From positions 4,381,054 through 4,445,053 of the forward strand of contig OY986973.1 of the NCBI GenBank assembly GCA_963920575.1: a DNA stretch of 64,000 nt, given 5' to 3'. The DNA is from Narthecium ossifragum. Its lineage: Eukaryota; Streptophyta; Magnoliopsida; Dioscoreales; Nartheciaceae. Under the pieces are notes generated by a model. The model was not told where the DNA came from. It did no database searches and saw nothing but the letters and a program-made list of their open reading frames with translations. This document shows positions 44,341 to 55,326 of the stretch, one piece after another. The translations under genes and the position numbers were made by a program. The number at the start of each line of letters is the position of its first letter. Within the stretch, counting starts at the first letter, position 1.

Positions 44341-45994
44341 TATCCGTTGATATACACTGTAATGAATATTTTATTATGTCACAGTAAGTTTTTTTAGTTT
44401 GGGTTTCATGTTGCTGCATTCATTTTATTAGAGATTTATTTCATTATTGTATTACAAATTTATTGTTCATGGTTATCTCCTAGAGAGATTCACTCCTTTT
44501 AAATTACCGGCCAACCCGACACCCCTCCCTTTAAATCCTCCTCTCACACATCATTTTCAGTCACTCTTCAGTCACACCTCCCTCCCCTACTCTCTCCCTC
44601 CCAGCCTTTCCTTCTCTCTTCCTAGAACATAATTCTCTTCTTAGCCATCACTTTTCATAATTCATAGAAGAATATTATGGATGACTATTTCGATTCATTT
44701 TCAAATAGTTGTTCATTTGAGAATGATTTTTCTAGTGGAGAAAGCATCTCCATCAACAGTCACGATTATACAGCCGAATTTATCACAAATCATATTAGTT
44801 ATTATCATTGTTTTATGTTAAGACTAGATAATGTTGCACTTATACATCTTCGCTATATTTTTTATATAGATATTTGAAAGTAGAGAAGATATGATAAATT
44901 GGGCGAAAATAGTTTGTATGGAGAATGGTATTGTTGTGGTTATTAAAAATTTTGCTAAATTAAAAGACGACAAGCTGCCAAAGTGCCATCTTACGTGTGA
45001 AAGATGAGGAAAGTACAAACTGCCACCAAATCTGGTTGATGGGCAATCCTTTAAAAAAACTGGGATTAAAAAATGCGAATGCCCATTTGAGCTGCGAGGT
45101 ATACCAATATCTCCATATAGTGTGATGTGAGCTTTAAGGGTTATTTGTAGTTTTCATAACCATAAATCAGCAGAATATATTGATGACCATGAGTACCCAT
45201 GTAGGTTAAAACCAATGGAGAAAGATCGCACATCGTGAAATTCTTAGTATTTTGAAAGAAAGAGACCCGTCAAGCACTACGAGGATCAAAAGCATTTACA
45301 ATGCCATTTTTACAAACAATTCGCCAAACGAAGCGGTCTAAAATTTGTTCAATATATATTGAAGCAATTAATTAAGAAATAATACTTTCATAATTACCGT
45401 ACAAATCCAAATACCAACGAAATTACATATATTCTTTGGGTTCATCCAAAAAGCCTAAAGGTGTCGGTCAACTTTACATCCGTGTTGATCATTGATGCCA
45501 CATACAAGACTAATGAGTATCAGATACCTATTGGATGTTGTTGGTATCACATCCACAATGCAAACTTAGTCACTTATGCTCACATATCTTAGTAATGAGA
45601 GGGCAGAGCAACAAATATGGGCATTAGGTACCTTAAAGTAGTGGATGGTTGAAAATGGAGTATCGTTGTCATCGGTGTTTGTTTCAGATCGGAATTTGGC
45701 GCTTATTAATGTCATTGAAACATGTTTTCTCATGGGATATCACATCCTTTGTATTTGGCACATAAACCAGTGCGTAATGAAGAAATGCGCTCCGATGCTT
45801 GGTATGGAGTGGAAACGCTTTTCTACATCATGGCACTCACTCATTAATTCATCGACACAGTGGTCTTATCAGCATAAGTGGTAAGTCATGCGCAAGGAGT
45901 TTCGATGATTTGAGGGTGTCCTAAAATACCTTTGGGAGACATGGTTACACCCTTACAAAGAGCGGTTTGTTTCAACATGGGTTGATACATGTGC

Positions 45995-47230
45995 TGATAT
46001 GAGCGGTCTACTCGTAATCCTCTCGTATCGGGTCTCTACTGCTCCAATCGATCAGAATTGGCCTGATCGGACTTGATTTGATTCCAATTGGTTGAATCTG
46101 ACTAGCTGGATCGGATCTGGCTTGAACTGGTTCAGATCTGGCTGAGCCTGATAGGATAGGACTTGACTGGGTCAAGTCTGAGCTGATCTGAATCAGGTTG
46201 ACCTGGTTGGATTGGACTGGATCTGGATTGAGTGACTGAGCTGAACCAGGTTGGGCTGAGTCAGATTCAAGTAGCTGGCTGGAACAATCTGACGGCTGAG
46301 GAGTTGCCGGAGTAGATCGTCGGCGTAGGGGTGGTCGCGACGGTCGGGATCTTGGCAGGGATGGTCGTAGGACGGTGGGGAAGAGATCCAATGGCTCGAA
46401 TCTGGGAGATGGGTGGTGGATCGGCCGGATCTAGGATGTGGCCGGCGGTGGGTTTAGAGGGGATCGGCGTCGGGGACGACGGCGAGGAGCTCGGCGGGGC
46501 TTGGGACGTCGGGAAGATGGTCGGGAGAGATCGGCGATGGATTTAGGGTGGGTTGGAGGAAAGATCGGGAATGGATGTGGTTGACGACGGTGAGAACGAA
46601 GGTTGGGGATGATGGGTTGCCGTGGGATTCACCGGAGAAGATGGAGTGGGGCGACGGGAAAGAGATGTCCGGGATCGTGGGGATCGGGGGAAGTGGAGGG
46701 CGGTCCTGTAGGGTAGCGGGGAGGCTGGATGGAGGGAAGGCCGGCGAAAGCTAGGTTTCGGGGTTGAGCAAGAGAGGAGGAAGATGATGCTGAGGTGGCA
46801 GGTGACTGGGCGTGGGGTCGCTGACGTGGCGGAGAGAGAAAGTGGCGTGGATGGAGAAATACCGGTGGAGGCGGTGCCGGCTGCGGAGAAGATGACCGAC
46901 GGGAAGAAGGGGATCTATAGTGGATTTTTGGTGGAAACTACATTACCTCTACTCCTATGATATTCTACTCCTATAATATTCTATCAACTATTCTTAACTC
47001 ATCATTCATCATCATTATCATAATACAAACTAATGAGGTCCTTTTATGAAGACCTTGACAGAGTCCTAATCCAACTAGAATACCCCATTGCTTAATTAGC
47101 AAGTAATAAGGCTTCCAAACTCAACTCAACTTTCTAACTCAAAAGGACTCTTAATTAATTTCTAACATTTAAAATTAACTAGGACTCAATAAAAGAATAA
47201 TAATAAATCCTAATCAAATACTCTAGTTTG
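45995..47230 (-). repeat. LARD-like element, left LTR (truncated at inner end)
   Basis: Homologous to 60314-61385. It carries about 160 bp (about 46870-47030) absent from the right LTR and lacks the terminal 45 bp or so seen at 61387-61431. Degenerate CTGGAT/CTGGTT repeats fill 46030-46290. Confidence 0.7.
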
Positions 47231-47273
47231 AACTAGGGAAGACCAAGTCAAACTAGGAGATTAGATCCCATCC

Positions 47274-47368
47274 TATGACCCGCCCGTTAAGGTTCGGGTC
47301 GGGTTAACCTGTTGACTCGTTAACCTGTTAACCTGTTGATAAATTAACAGGTTAATGGGCGGGTCATA
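47274..47368. repeat. foldback sequence with 17-bp arms
   Basis: Arms TATGACCCGCCCGTTAA (47274-47290) and TTAATGGGCGGGTCATA (47352-47368) enclose AACCTGTT-rich sequence. More CCCGACCCGTTAACC words follow to about 47440. It sits where the left LTR of the LARD-like element breaks off and may be an inserted foldback element. Confidence 0.65.
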
Positions 47369-47661
47369 AGACCCTCAAAAATTAACGGGTCGGGTCCGAC
47401 CCGACCCGTTAACCTGTTGACCCGACCCGTTGTACACCCCTAGTGCAGGGACTTGGCTTGAATATGGGTCAAGCTGGCTTTGGTCCAATCTGAAGTGAGG
47501 ATGGCTGGACCACGCTTCTGTTGCACTAGGTTGGGCTTGAAGTTGGTTGAACTGATAACGCGTGAAAAGTGCACAAATCGCCCCTTTAACTAGGTCTTGT
47601 TAGCCTCCGAGCATTGCTATTTTGATTGTCTTTTCCCCATTTCAGGCTTAAGGACCCTCAG

Positions 47662-50303
47662 TGTCACACCCCGACCCAGAAAACCCATCCGAGCCGAGGC
47701 GTGAGGGGAAACCTACACTATTCATCTCCAGCTGGCACGATACAATGCGGAATTAAAGAAAACTTAAACGATATATATCTCAGAGGTGAAACAAAAATTC
47801 AATTCATATAACATCAGTTGTACTATTCAATATTTGATACAAATCTTCCAATGAAAGAATATTATACATTGATCTCAAAAGCTCTCGAAATGTACATAAT
47901 TTACAAAATCTTCCAAAAGTACAACAATCGATCCTCCAGCAACCTCAAGCACCTCTGGATGTAGTCGAGCCGCCAAAGCTGATCTCGCCTGCTCTACTGA
48001 AGAAGAACTGGCGCCTGCACCTGCAAACGCAGCCCGGGTAGGAGTGAACGATAAGCTCAGTAGGGTTCTTCTCTATGTCACACTGAAGGGAGGAAAACAA
48101 CAACAGTGTTGTCTCCCAGCTCAAGTCTAACGGATGCCACGGGTCCCATAACCCTATCGATGTCCCAAGGGCTCCTGTCATGAACCTCTCTCTTGTACAT
48201 GTTACCAAGATCACCCTAAGCACTAACAGGGAAACAGTACCATGCAGGATCACCCTTACCCAGCAGGGATACCACTGCCTGTGGACCACATCGGTAACAC
48301 ATCGATTGCATCATTAGTACTTAGCCTTGGGAGACAAACACGACCTCTAAACCTCAAACAATGATCAGAGTCAACTATCGTAATCCTCAATCACAAGAGA
48401 TTCTGATCAACCATCATACCCTAATCCTGACTACCCAGCCGCGGTCCTAATGGCTAGATCTGAGCTACCCGAGAGCCTCGGATCGGCGATCAACCCATCG
48501 CCCGCCTAAGCTCAGATGCCTCTAATGCAATCAAGATGCATGCAATGCTCAGGCACAGATAACAAGATATAAGCATGCAACAAGATGTCACTAATCATAC
48601 AGGGCTAGGCATAGCTCACAGCTAGCCAAAGGGTACGCATAGCAAAGGCCTCAAATACAGAATAACTATGCTAACCAAACAAACATCTAAGCAAAGCTAT
48701 GAATACAAATATACAATAGTCTTCAGTGCCCTCTTGCACCTGACAGACTAAGGTTCCCCAGTTACCCTATAGGTAACTGGCCACATTTATACAATAGCCC
48801 TCGTCACTCGCCAGCAACAGGCTAAGGTTCCACAATTCCTCATTAGCTAGCACTCACAGCTAGCTAATGGTTAGGCAATCAAAGAAGCATTTAACTAAAA
48901 TCAAACGAGTATTAAATGTAAGCAAAACCAAAGATTTGCCCAAAAAGTCATTACTCGAATCGATCTTCAAACCCGGTGGAAATCCTTTGAAAAGCCCATA
49001 AAATCCACCTACATACATCCCAACACGTTTAGAGATCAATCACCATTGAAAGCCATTTGAGAAAAACCAGAAAACACTGTTCAAGGGCCCACGGTCGATG
49101 CGACGGTCGATCCGACGGTCGAGCGTGAGGCCACGGTCGATGTCACGGTCGACCGTGAGGCCAACACGAGGAAAACCAAAGGGCGACGGTCGAACCACTC
49201 ATCGACCCTGGGAAGCCCAAAACCAAACAGCGCTTGACGGTCGATGTGACGGTCGACCATCAGGTAAAATCAGAAAAGCGAAGATCCCGCGGTCGATCCA
49301 TGCATCGACCCTGGGAGGCTAAAATCCCGACAGAGCCCGACGGTCGATTCGACGGTCGACCGTCAGGCCCAGAAAGAGCAAATCAATACTCGACGGTCGA
49401 TGCACCAATCGACCGTCGAGCCCCGAAAGAGCGTATAAACGCTTGACGGTCGGTGCACCGATCGACCGTCGAGCCTTAGGCATAGTTCATCAAAACAGTG
49501 CCGGAAATCCAATTTCTTGGATTTCAAGGATCAAATCTAGTTGGAAATCATTGAAACTTTGCAAGCATGCATAATTAACGATGGGGAAACCAATGGTGCA
49601 AAGAAATCACACTTTTGACGGATAAACCTCCTATCTAAGTCAAAATGGCGAAAACCTATGAAACGGCGATAATACGGAAAACCAGCCGTTAGAATACGGA
49701 AATCGCGAGGTAGGAATACTTCAAAGCGTCTATAACACATGCACAAGGAACTACACAGCATTCTAATAAGTACTCCTACAGTGAAAATACAATAAACCTA
49801 TCCTAGGAGAACCCGATCCCAGAATCGGGATAGAAACACCTACTTGATGAAGCAGGGCAGCTCCTCCACGCATCCCCCAACTCCGATCGCCGGAATCCGC
49901 TCCTAGAAGTCACGCCTCCGAATGCCCTAGCACAGCCGGCCACAGGAGAGAGAGAAGAAAGAACGCAGGAGAAGAAGAAAAGAAAGAGTGAGAAAGGAAA
50001 GGGGGTTTAAATAGAAAGCTGGAATCCATCACAGCCATCCGATTCGATCTCTCCCGATCGAGCTCCGATCCTCCGATCGGACGCAACCTAAAGGTTCTAA
50101 TCAAACACATACATCAATCAAAGGCCATGTGTGCAACGCGGGTGTGAAACTGACCACCAGGGAGCATATTTACCAAAATGCCACTGGGGTCAAAAACAGC
50201 GATGCGATCAACCGATCGCATCCCAAGGCCAACCGGGCCAAACCACAAACCCAGACCCTCGACCTAACGCGGTCGGACCAGGTTGGAGGTACGGGTCCTC
50301 ACA
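47662..50303 (+). mobile_element. solo LTR (TGTCACACC family) inside the gypsy 5' LTR
   Basis: 2642 bp, TGTCACACCCCGACCC...GGGTCCTCACA, flanked by perfect CTCAG duplications (47657-47661 and 50304-50308). The 3' LTR of the gypsy element gives the empty site with a single CTCAG (about 57367-57371). It is the same family as 7405-9838, in the other orientation. Its hairpin array is at 49090-49475. Confidence 0.9.
49090..49475. repeat. CGGTCGA hairpin array in solo LTR at 47662
   Basis: About eight units, each with CGGTCGAT- and TCGACCG-type arms and variable centres, spaced roughly 45-50 bp. Equivalent to 8226-8585 in the other family member, but unit sequences and order have diverged. Confidence 0.8.
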
Positions 50304-50561
50304 CTCAGCGAAGATTAGATCAAGTTTGGTACTAAAACGAACAAATAAAGAACCTGCGAAGTCAAAGGAGCAAAGGTGGGCCATCTATGAAGATTAAACT
50401 GTACCTACTTAGGAAGAACCAGATGATGTGCTATATATGGTTAGAAAGCTCTTGAAGTCTAGATTCCAGAACTTTTTACGGTTCGTGATTTGGAGTTTCC
50501 TAGAGGAAGATATGCTATTTTTAGTACAAAGGTGCAGAAGAAGCAGTTACGAAAAAACCAG

Positions 50562-50672
50562 ATCGATCCGCTTCCCAAAGGAGATCGATCTGGGTCGGGC
50601 ATAACCCAGATTCTGGGTTCACGGACAAAGGAGATTGATCTGCTTCCTAAAGGGGATCGATCCCTTTTGGTG
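50562..50672. repeat. GATCGATC pairs in gypsy 5' LTR
   Basis: Two pairs of AGATCGATC and GGATCGATC separated by CTTCCCAAAGG-type spacers. The matching stretch in the 3' LTR is 57624-57726. The second unit has decayed to GATTGATC here but is intact in the 3' LTR. Confidence 0.75.
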
Positions 50673-51291
50673 CTGCGGGAAAAATGAAGGGTTGAGATCT
50701 ATTCCGAGTTAGGGTTTAATTAAGGCCTATAAATAGACCTTGTGAGGGGATTTTTTGGCAGCCACCCATAGACGAATTTTCCTCTCCTCCTGGGTGTTTC
50801 CTTGGTTCTTCTTCCTCAATAAACATTAGGGTTAGATCTTGAAGATAGATCCATGACGGGAGCGCGTCATCAACCTTCTCCGATGAATCGTTTCTCCAAG
50901 ATGAGTAGCTAAATCTTTAGTCTAGGAAATTCTACGATGTAATAGGGAGTTTATTTCGGTTTTCCTATGGATCAGAGCATGTATTTTATAATGGTTTAAT
51001 GGATTGAATTCAGATTTTACATATATATTGGTAATATTTCTTATGGTGAATGGATTGTTTGTTCTTTGTGCCCTAATTTTGGTCTGTATTGTCTCGGTTT
51101 TTCCGTGGGTATACAGCCGGATTTTGTGAAAACTCAAAAACATAAAAGTCGTAGATCTCTTCCTTAGCTTTTCACGGAATCTTGAATCACCTTGTTTCGA
51201 GTTCGGATGTGAAAGTTATGCTGAGATTACGATCGCTGGTTTTGAGCATTGCATGTTAGAGGCTAGGATTAGGACTTGTTCAAGATGCTTT

Positions 51292-51464
51292 CATGCTAGA
51301 ACCATGTTAGATCTTTGGATTGGATTCTAAACCCTAGATTATGATTGTAGGAGTGCTAGAACCACTACCTTAATGCTAGAACCATTAAGACCTACGATTG
51401 TAACCTACAATTCGTTCTTTATCTTTCTTGATTAGGCGATCTCAAAGTGCTAGAACCACTTTGA
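51292..51464 (+). repeat. four hairpins with invariant CTAGAAC loop in gypsy 5' LTR
   Basis: Hairpins at 51292-51306 (CATG stem), 51352-51366 (AGTG/CACT), 51369-51389 (CTTAATG/CATTAAG) and 51442-51464 (TCAAAGTG/CACTTTGA) all enclose CTAGAAC. Stems differ in length and sequence, but every one is fully complementary. The same four occur in the 3' LTR (58354-58526). Confidence 0.8.
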
Positions 51465-51908
51465 TTATTCTCATACCAATTATCCGCTGATTTGATCTTC
51501 GTTCCGACGTAGACTTCTAATGAATCTATGTTGAGTGATAGTGGACCTAGCCGATCTTCTATCAACCCTAGAAAACCATCTTGAACTTATTGAATTGCTC
51601 TTATCCTAGGAATACCTAGATAGCTCTCGATTACGGATTAGAACTTCCTAGCGTTTTCTCCTATTGTTATTCTCCCGATTTAGTTTAATTCGAGTTAAAA
51701 GTAGTTTAAAGACCAACTATCATCCATCTTCCTTAACCTTTGATTTAGAACTATGCGTGGTAATTAGACTTAATCCTATTTTCCCTGTGGACCGACCCGG
51801 ACTTATTGCTATCTACCCCTTAAATAGTTAGTAGTGATTCGGATTATAAATTTGTAATTTTGGCGTCCTTATTAAGTTAACGACACTTTCCAAGGCGTGT
51901 CAGAATTT

Positions 51909-51926
51909 TGGCGCCATTGCCGGGGA
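51909..51926 (+). promoter_or_regulatory. gypsy primer-binding site (Asp tRNA)
   Basis: TGGCGCCATTGCCGGGGA lies six bases after the LTR end. It is complementary to the 3' end of plant tRNA-Asp with one mismatch (CATT for CGTT). An Asp-tRNA primer is typical of Athila-type elements. Confidence 0.8.
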
Positions 51927-52174
51927 TCTTTAGGATAAGTTTAATTGCTTAGTGTAGTTTTATTTCAATTAGTTATCTTTATTTCTGTCGTTTATTATGA
52001 AATACCAAAAATAGTTCTAGTTCTAATATTTCCTATCATTTTGATCGTTTGTTAGGGACTTTGACGAAGCACCTTCAAAGCCAAAGTAAAGTGAGGGGGC
52101 ATCGGTCAAATCGTCATCGAGATAACACTGTTTGTATTTCTAGACCTTGATTGTCTTGATGATTTGATGAATGA

Positions 52175-53755
52175 ATGAATGCGAATGAAGATTCTGATTT
52201 AGATATTACTCTGCAAGAATTCAAGAATTCTCGTACTGCATTATTTAGATCATTAGATATCTCGCTGCATTCATCTACTTCTCATTCATCCATGGAGAAC
52301 CATAACTTAGATGATCATCATGATCATGAGGAAAATCCGACCCATCACGAAGATCAAGGTCACATGAATATGAAGGATTTTTACATTCCTACTTCATTTA
52401 CTTCAAATTCATGCATTCAACCCTCAGTGATAGGAGCTGCCCACTATGAAATCAAGCCTCAGTTCCTTCAATCTCTTCCCGCATTTCATGGTCTGTCTCA
52501 TGAAGATCCTTACAATCATATAGAAGAATTTATCTTGATTAGTTCGACCGTGAAAGTCAATAATTTTATTGACGATGCTTGGAAATTGAAACTCTTCCCC
52601 TTTACTCTTAAGGGCAAAGCTAAATATTGGCTTACATCTTTAGAGCCCAGATCCATCAGAACTTGGCCTCAACTTCAAACCCAATTTCTTGCTAAATTCT
52701 TTCCAATTACCAAGACCAGTGATCTTAGGAAAGAAATTTCGTCTTTCAAGCAAGCTGATGATGAACTTTTTCATGAAGCATGGGATAGATATAGGGAACT
52801 CCTTAGGAAATGTCCTCACCATCAATTCCCTCAATGGGCAATCATAGAAAACTTCTATAAGGGTCTCAAAGAGAAACATCAGTTGACTATCGATGCCGCC
52901 TGTGGAGGAGTTTTCATTACAAATCCTCTTGATGATTCTTGGAGACTTTTTGAAAGACTAGCTGAAAATTCCCAACACCATGCTTCATCCTCTAGGTCTA
53001 CCCACGATTCTTCCAATCAGACCAAGTCTAGAGGTACTCTGGAATTGAATGAATCGACTCGTTTAGCCCAACAAGTAGATGCCCTGAGTAGGAAACTGGA
53101 TCAAGTCTTAAATCAATCAGCCAATCAAGTTGCATCTTCAAATCCTTCAAATCCTTCAAATCCGTCAATGTCATCTTATACTGCAGATGTATGTTTCTTA
53201 TGTTCTACTGCTGGCCATGATGAGACTGATTGTTATTTAGCTCCTCATTATCCTAAACTAGTTCAGGAACATATCAACGCAATCTATAATCATTCCAGGC
53301 CAGCTTTTGATCCTTACTCCAATACTTATAATCCTGGTCTGCGTCATTATCCTAACTTCTCTTGGAAAACTCCTGGACAGCAGCCTGATTCCTTTAATCC
53401 AAGACCACCTATGAACAATCAAAATTCGGGTTTTCCTCCTAAATTCCAACCTCCGTATAAGCTTCCTCAAAATTTTCCTTCCCAAGGACCATATCAATCT
53501 CAACAGCCTCAACTTTGGGGAGGCAAGTCATATGGAGCGCCGCTACCTCAACAACCTCAAAACCAACCTTCTTTTCCCCAACCGAACCAAGATCCAGCTA
53601 TGGATGAGTTTACCAAAGTACTCCATTCTCATACTCAAGCATTAGCTAAGTTAGAAGCTCAAATAGGTCAAATAGCTAACGCTTTATCAAAAAGGGAAGA
53701 AGGTACATTGCCGAGTCAACCTATTCCGAATCCTAGAGGTCAACATTTGATCTAG
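52175..53755 (+). CDS. gypsy gag
   Basis: 526 residues. A retrotransposon gag core spans about 100-250 (FLQSLPAFHGL, DDAWKLKLFPFTLKGKAKYW, DELFHEAWDRYRELL). A zinc knuckle CFLCSTAGHDETDC follows at about 347-360, then a Pro/Gln/Asn-rich tail and a C-terminal helix (HTQALAKLEAQIGQIANAL). The frame ends in TAG at 53753-53755. The same frame runs on open beyond it with SSHEQVQAVTTLRSGK, the usual linker to protease, so the stop may be a single mutation or a site of suppression. Confidence 0.85.
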   Translation: MNANEDSDLDITLQEFKNSRTALFRSLDISLHSSTSHSSMENHNLDDHHDHEENPTHHEDQGHMNMKDFYIPTSFTSNSCIQPSVIGAAHYEIKPQFLQSLPAFHGLSHEDPYNHIEEFILISSTVKVNNFIDDAWKLKLFPFTLKGKAKYWLTSLEPRSIRTWPQLQTQFLAKFFPITKTSDLRKEISSFKQADDELFHEAWDRYRELLRKCPHHQFPQWAIIENFYKGLKEKHQLTIDAACGGVFITNPLDDSWRLFERLAENSQHHASSSRSTHDSSNQTKSRGTLELNESTRLAQQVDALSRKLDQVLNQSANQVASSNPSNPSNPSMSSYTADVCFLCSTAGHDETDCYLAPHYPKLVQEHINAIYNHSRPAFDPYSNTYNPGLRHYPNFSWKTPGQQPDSFNPRPPMNNQNSGFPPKFQPPYKLPQNFPSQGPYQSQQPQLWGGKSYGAPLPQQPQNQPSFPQPNQDPAMDEFTKVLHSHTQALAKLEAQIGQIANALSKREEGTLPSQPIPNPRGQHLI

Positions 53756-55326
53756 TCTTCTCATGAACAAGTTCAAGCCGTTACGACTCTTCGTAGTGGT
53801 AAGACCTTTGCGAATGTTGAAAAACCGGCCGAGGAATGTTTAGATCATAATTCTACTTCTCAACCTCTCATTGCAACTCCATCTACTTTTAAAGTTCCAG
53901 TAAACAGAGATTTGCATGAACCTACTGATGAGGTGTTACCCGAAGCTTCAATTCCTGCTCCTCATGATTCTACTTCATCGCCTGAGCCGAATCCTAGGAC
54001 CTATGTTCCGAAAATTCCTTTTCCTGAGGCCCTGGTAGATCCAACTTCAACTCCTTCCAAAAGTTCCAAACTTGATGAAATTATGGAAGTTTTTAAGAAA
54101 GTTCATATTAATATTCCTCCTTTGGATGCGATTAAACAAGTTCCCTCTTATGCGAAATTCTTAAAAGATTTATGTACTCAGAAGCGTCGATCTCGATCGC
54201 ATGTTTCTAAAAAGATTTTCCTAACTGAACAAGTAAGTTCTATTCTTCGTAGTGATATTCCTCCTAAGCTTAAAGATCCAGGTACTCCTACGATATCCTG
54301 CATCATAGGAAGTCATTTGATAAAAGGAGCTTTACTTGATTTGGGAGCTAGTGTGAATCTCATGCATATTCATTGTATTCCAAGTTTGGTATAGGCGAAT
54401 TAAAACCAACTGTCATGACTCTACAGTTAGCTGATCGTTCAATTAAAACCCCACGGGGTGTGCTTGAAGATGTTCTTGTAAAAGTTGATCAGTGTATGTT
54501 TCCGGTAGATTTTGTGGTGTTGGATATGGAACCAAGCGTGCAAACTAAGAAAACCGTTCCTATCATTCTTGGTCGACCTTTCTTAGCTACAGCTAATGCC
54601 TGCATTAATTGTAGGGATGGAATCATGACGGTTACTTTTGGGAATATGGAATTGAAATTGAATATTTTTCATACGTCAAAACGCCATGCATATGATGATG
54701 ATTGTTTTATGGTAAATGCTTTGATGAATAATGACGATATCGACATGTGTGTGGATGAGACGATGAATAAAATAGTACATGATGATGGTGATTTGTCTAG
54801 TGGAAGTTATAAACGTCCATGTGATGTTGCTGTCTTGGACGATGATGAGATAGTATTTAAAAATGCTTTACCGGATCTTAATGTTGATTTTCCAAAGTTG
54901 AAAGATGAAGTTATGGATGTGAAGGATGATTCACCTATTTGTGATGTTAATAATCTTAATCTTGTAGAGGATGCGAGAAATGATGGTTTATACAAGGAGG
55001 TATGTAAGATTTCGTGGAGTAAAATTCCGATTGATCCTGGACCTCATATTTCTTCAACTCTAGCGTTACCGTCTTCGATTATGCCACCTAAATTCATTCA
55101 TCGGAGAGTTTTGAAAGTTGGCAATAAAGTTTGGTTATTCAAGGCTAGACCTAGACTCTATTCGGTCAAACCTAGGTCTAGGTGGACCGGCCCATTCCTC
55201 GTACAACAGATTCTTCCCCACATGGCAATTAAAATCCGTCACATAAAGTCTGGCTCAATTTTTAAAGTAAAGGATCATAGATTAAAACTTTATTTGAAAA
55301 TCCTCTACAACTTGATCCAACAATGA
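53756..55326 (+). pseudogene. gypsy protease joined to integrase C-terminal tail (pol core deleted, frameshift)
   Basis: 53756-54394 continues the gag frame through LDEIMEVFKKVHINIPPLDAI and the protease active site DLGASVNLMH. A frameshift near 54370-54380 moves to the frame 54373-55326, which continues protease (FGIGELKPTVMTLQLADRS, PIILGRPFLATA). After a poorly conserved acidic stretch it jumps to VLKVGNKVWLF, SRWTGPFLVQQI and FKVKDHRLKLYL, the C-terminal end of an Athila/Tat integrase. RT, RNase H and the integrase core are absent. Confidence 0.83.

Larger units (their letters stand above)
47553..51902 (+). repeat. gypsy 5' LTR, interrupted by a solo LTR
   Basis: TGATAACGCGTGAAAAGTGC start, GTGTCA end. 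It continues across the solo LTR at 47662-50303 into AGCGAAGATTAG, exactly as the 3' LTR reads without a break at 57372-57384. It contains GATCGATC pairs at 50562-50672 and CTAGAAC hairpins at 51292-51464. Confidence 0.9.

Noticed and set aside
46008..46391. 127-aa Ser/Gln/Pro-rich ORF in the LARD LTR, repeated at 60327-60710
   Set aside because: Explained by degenerate CTGGATC repeats in the LTR. It is present in both LTRs because they are copies; no functional motif.
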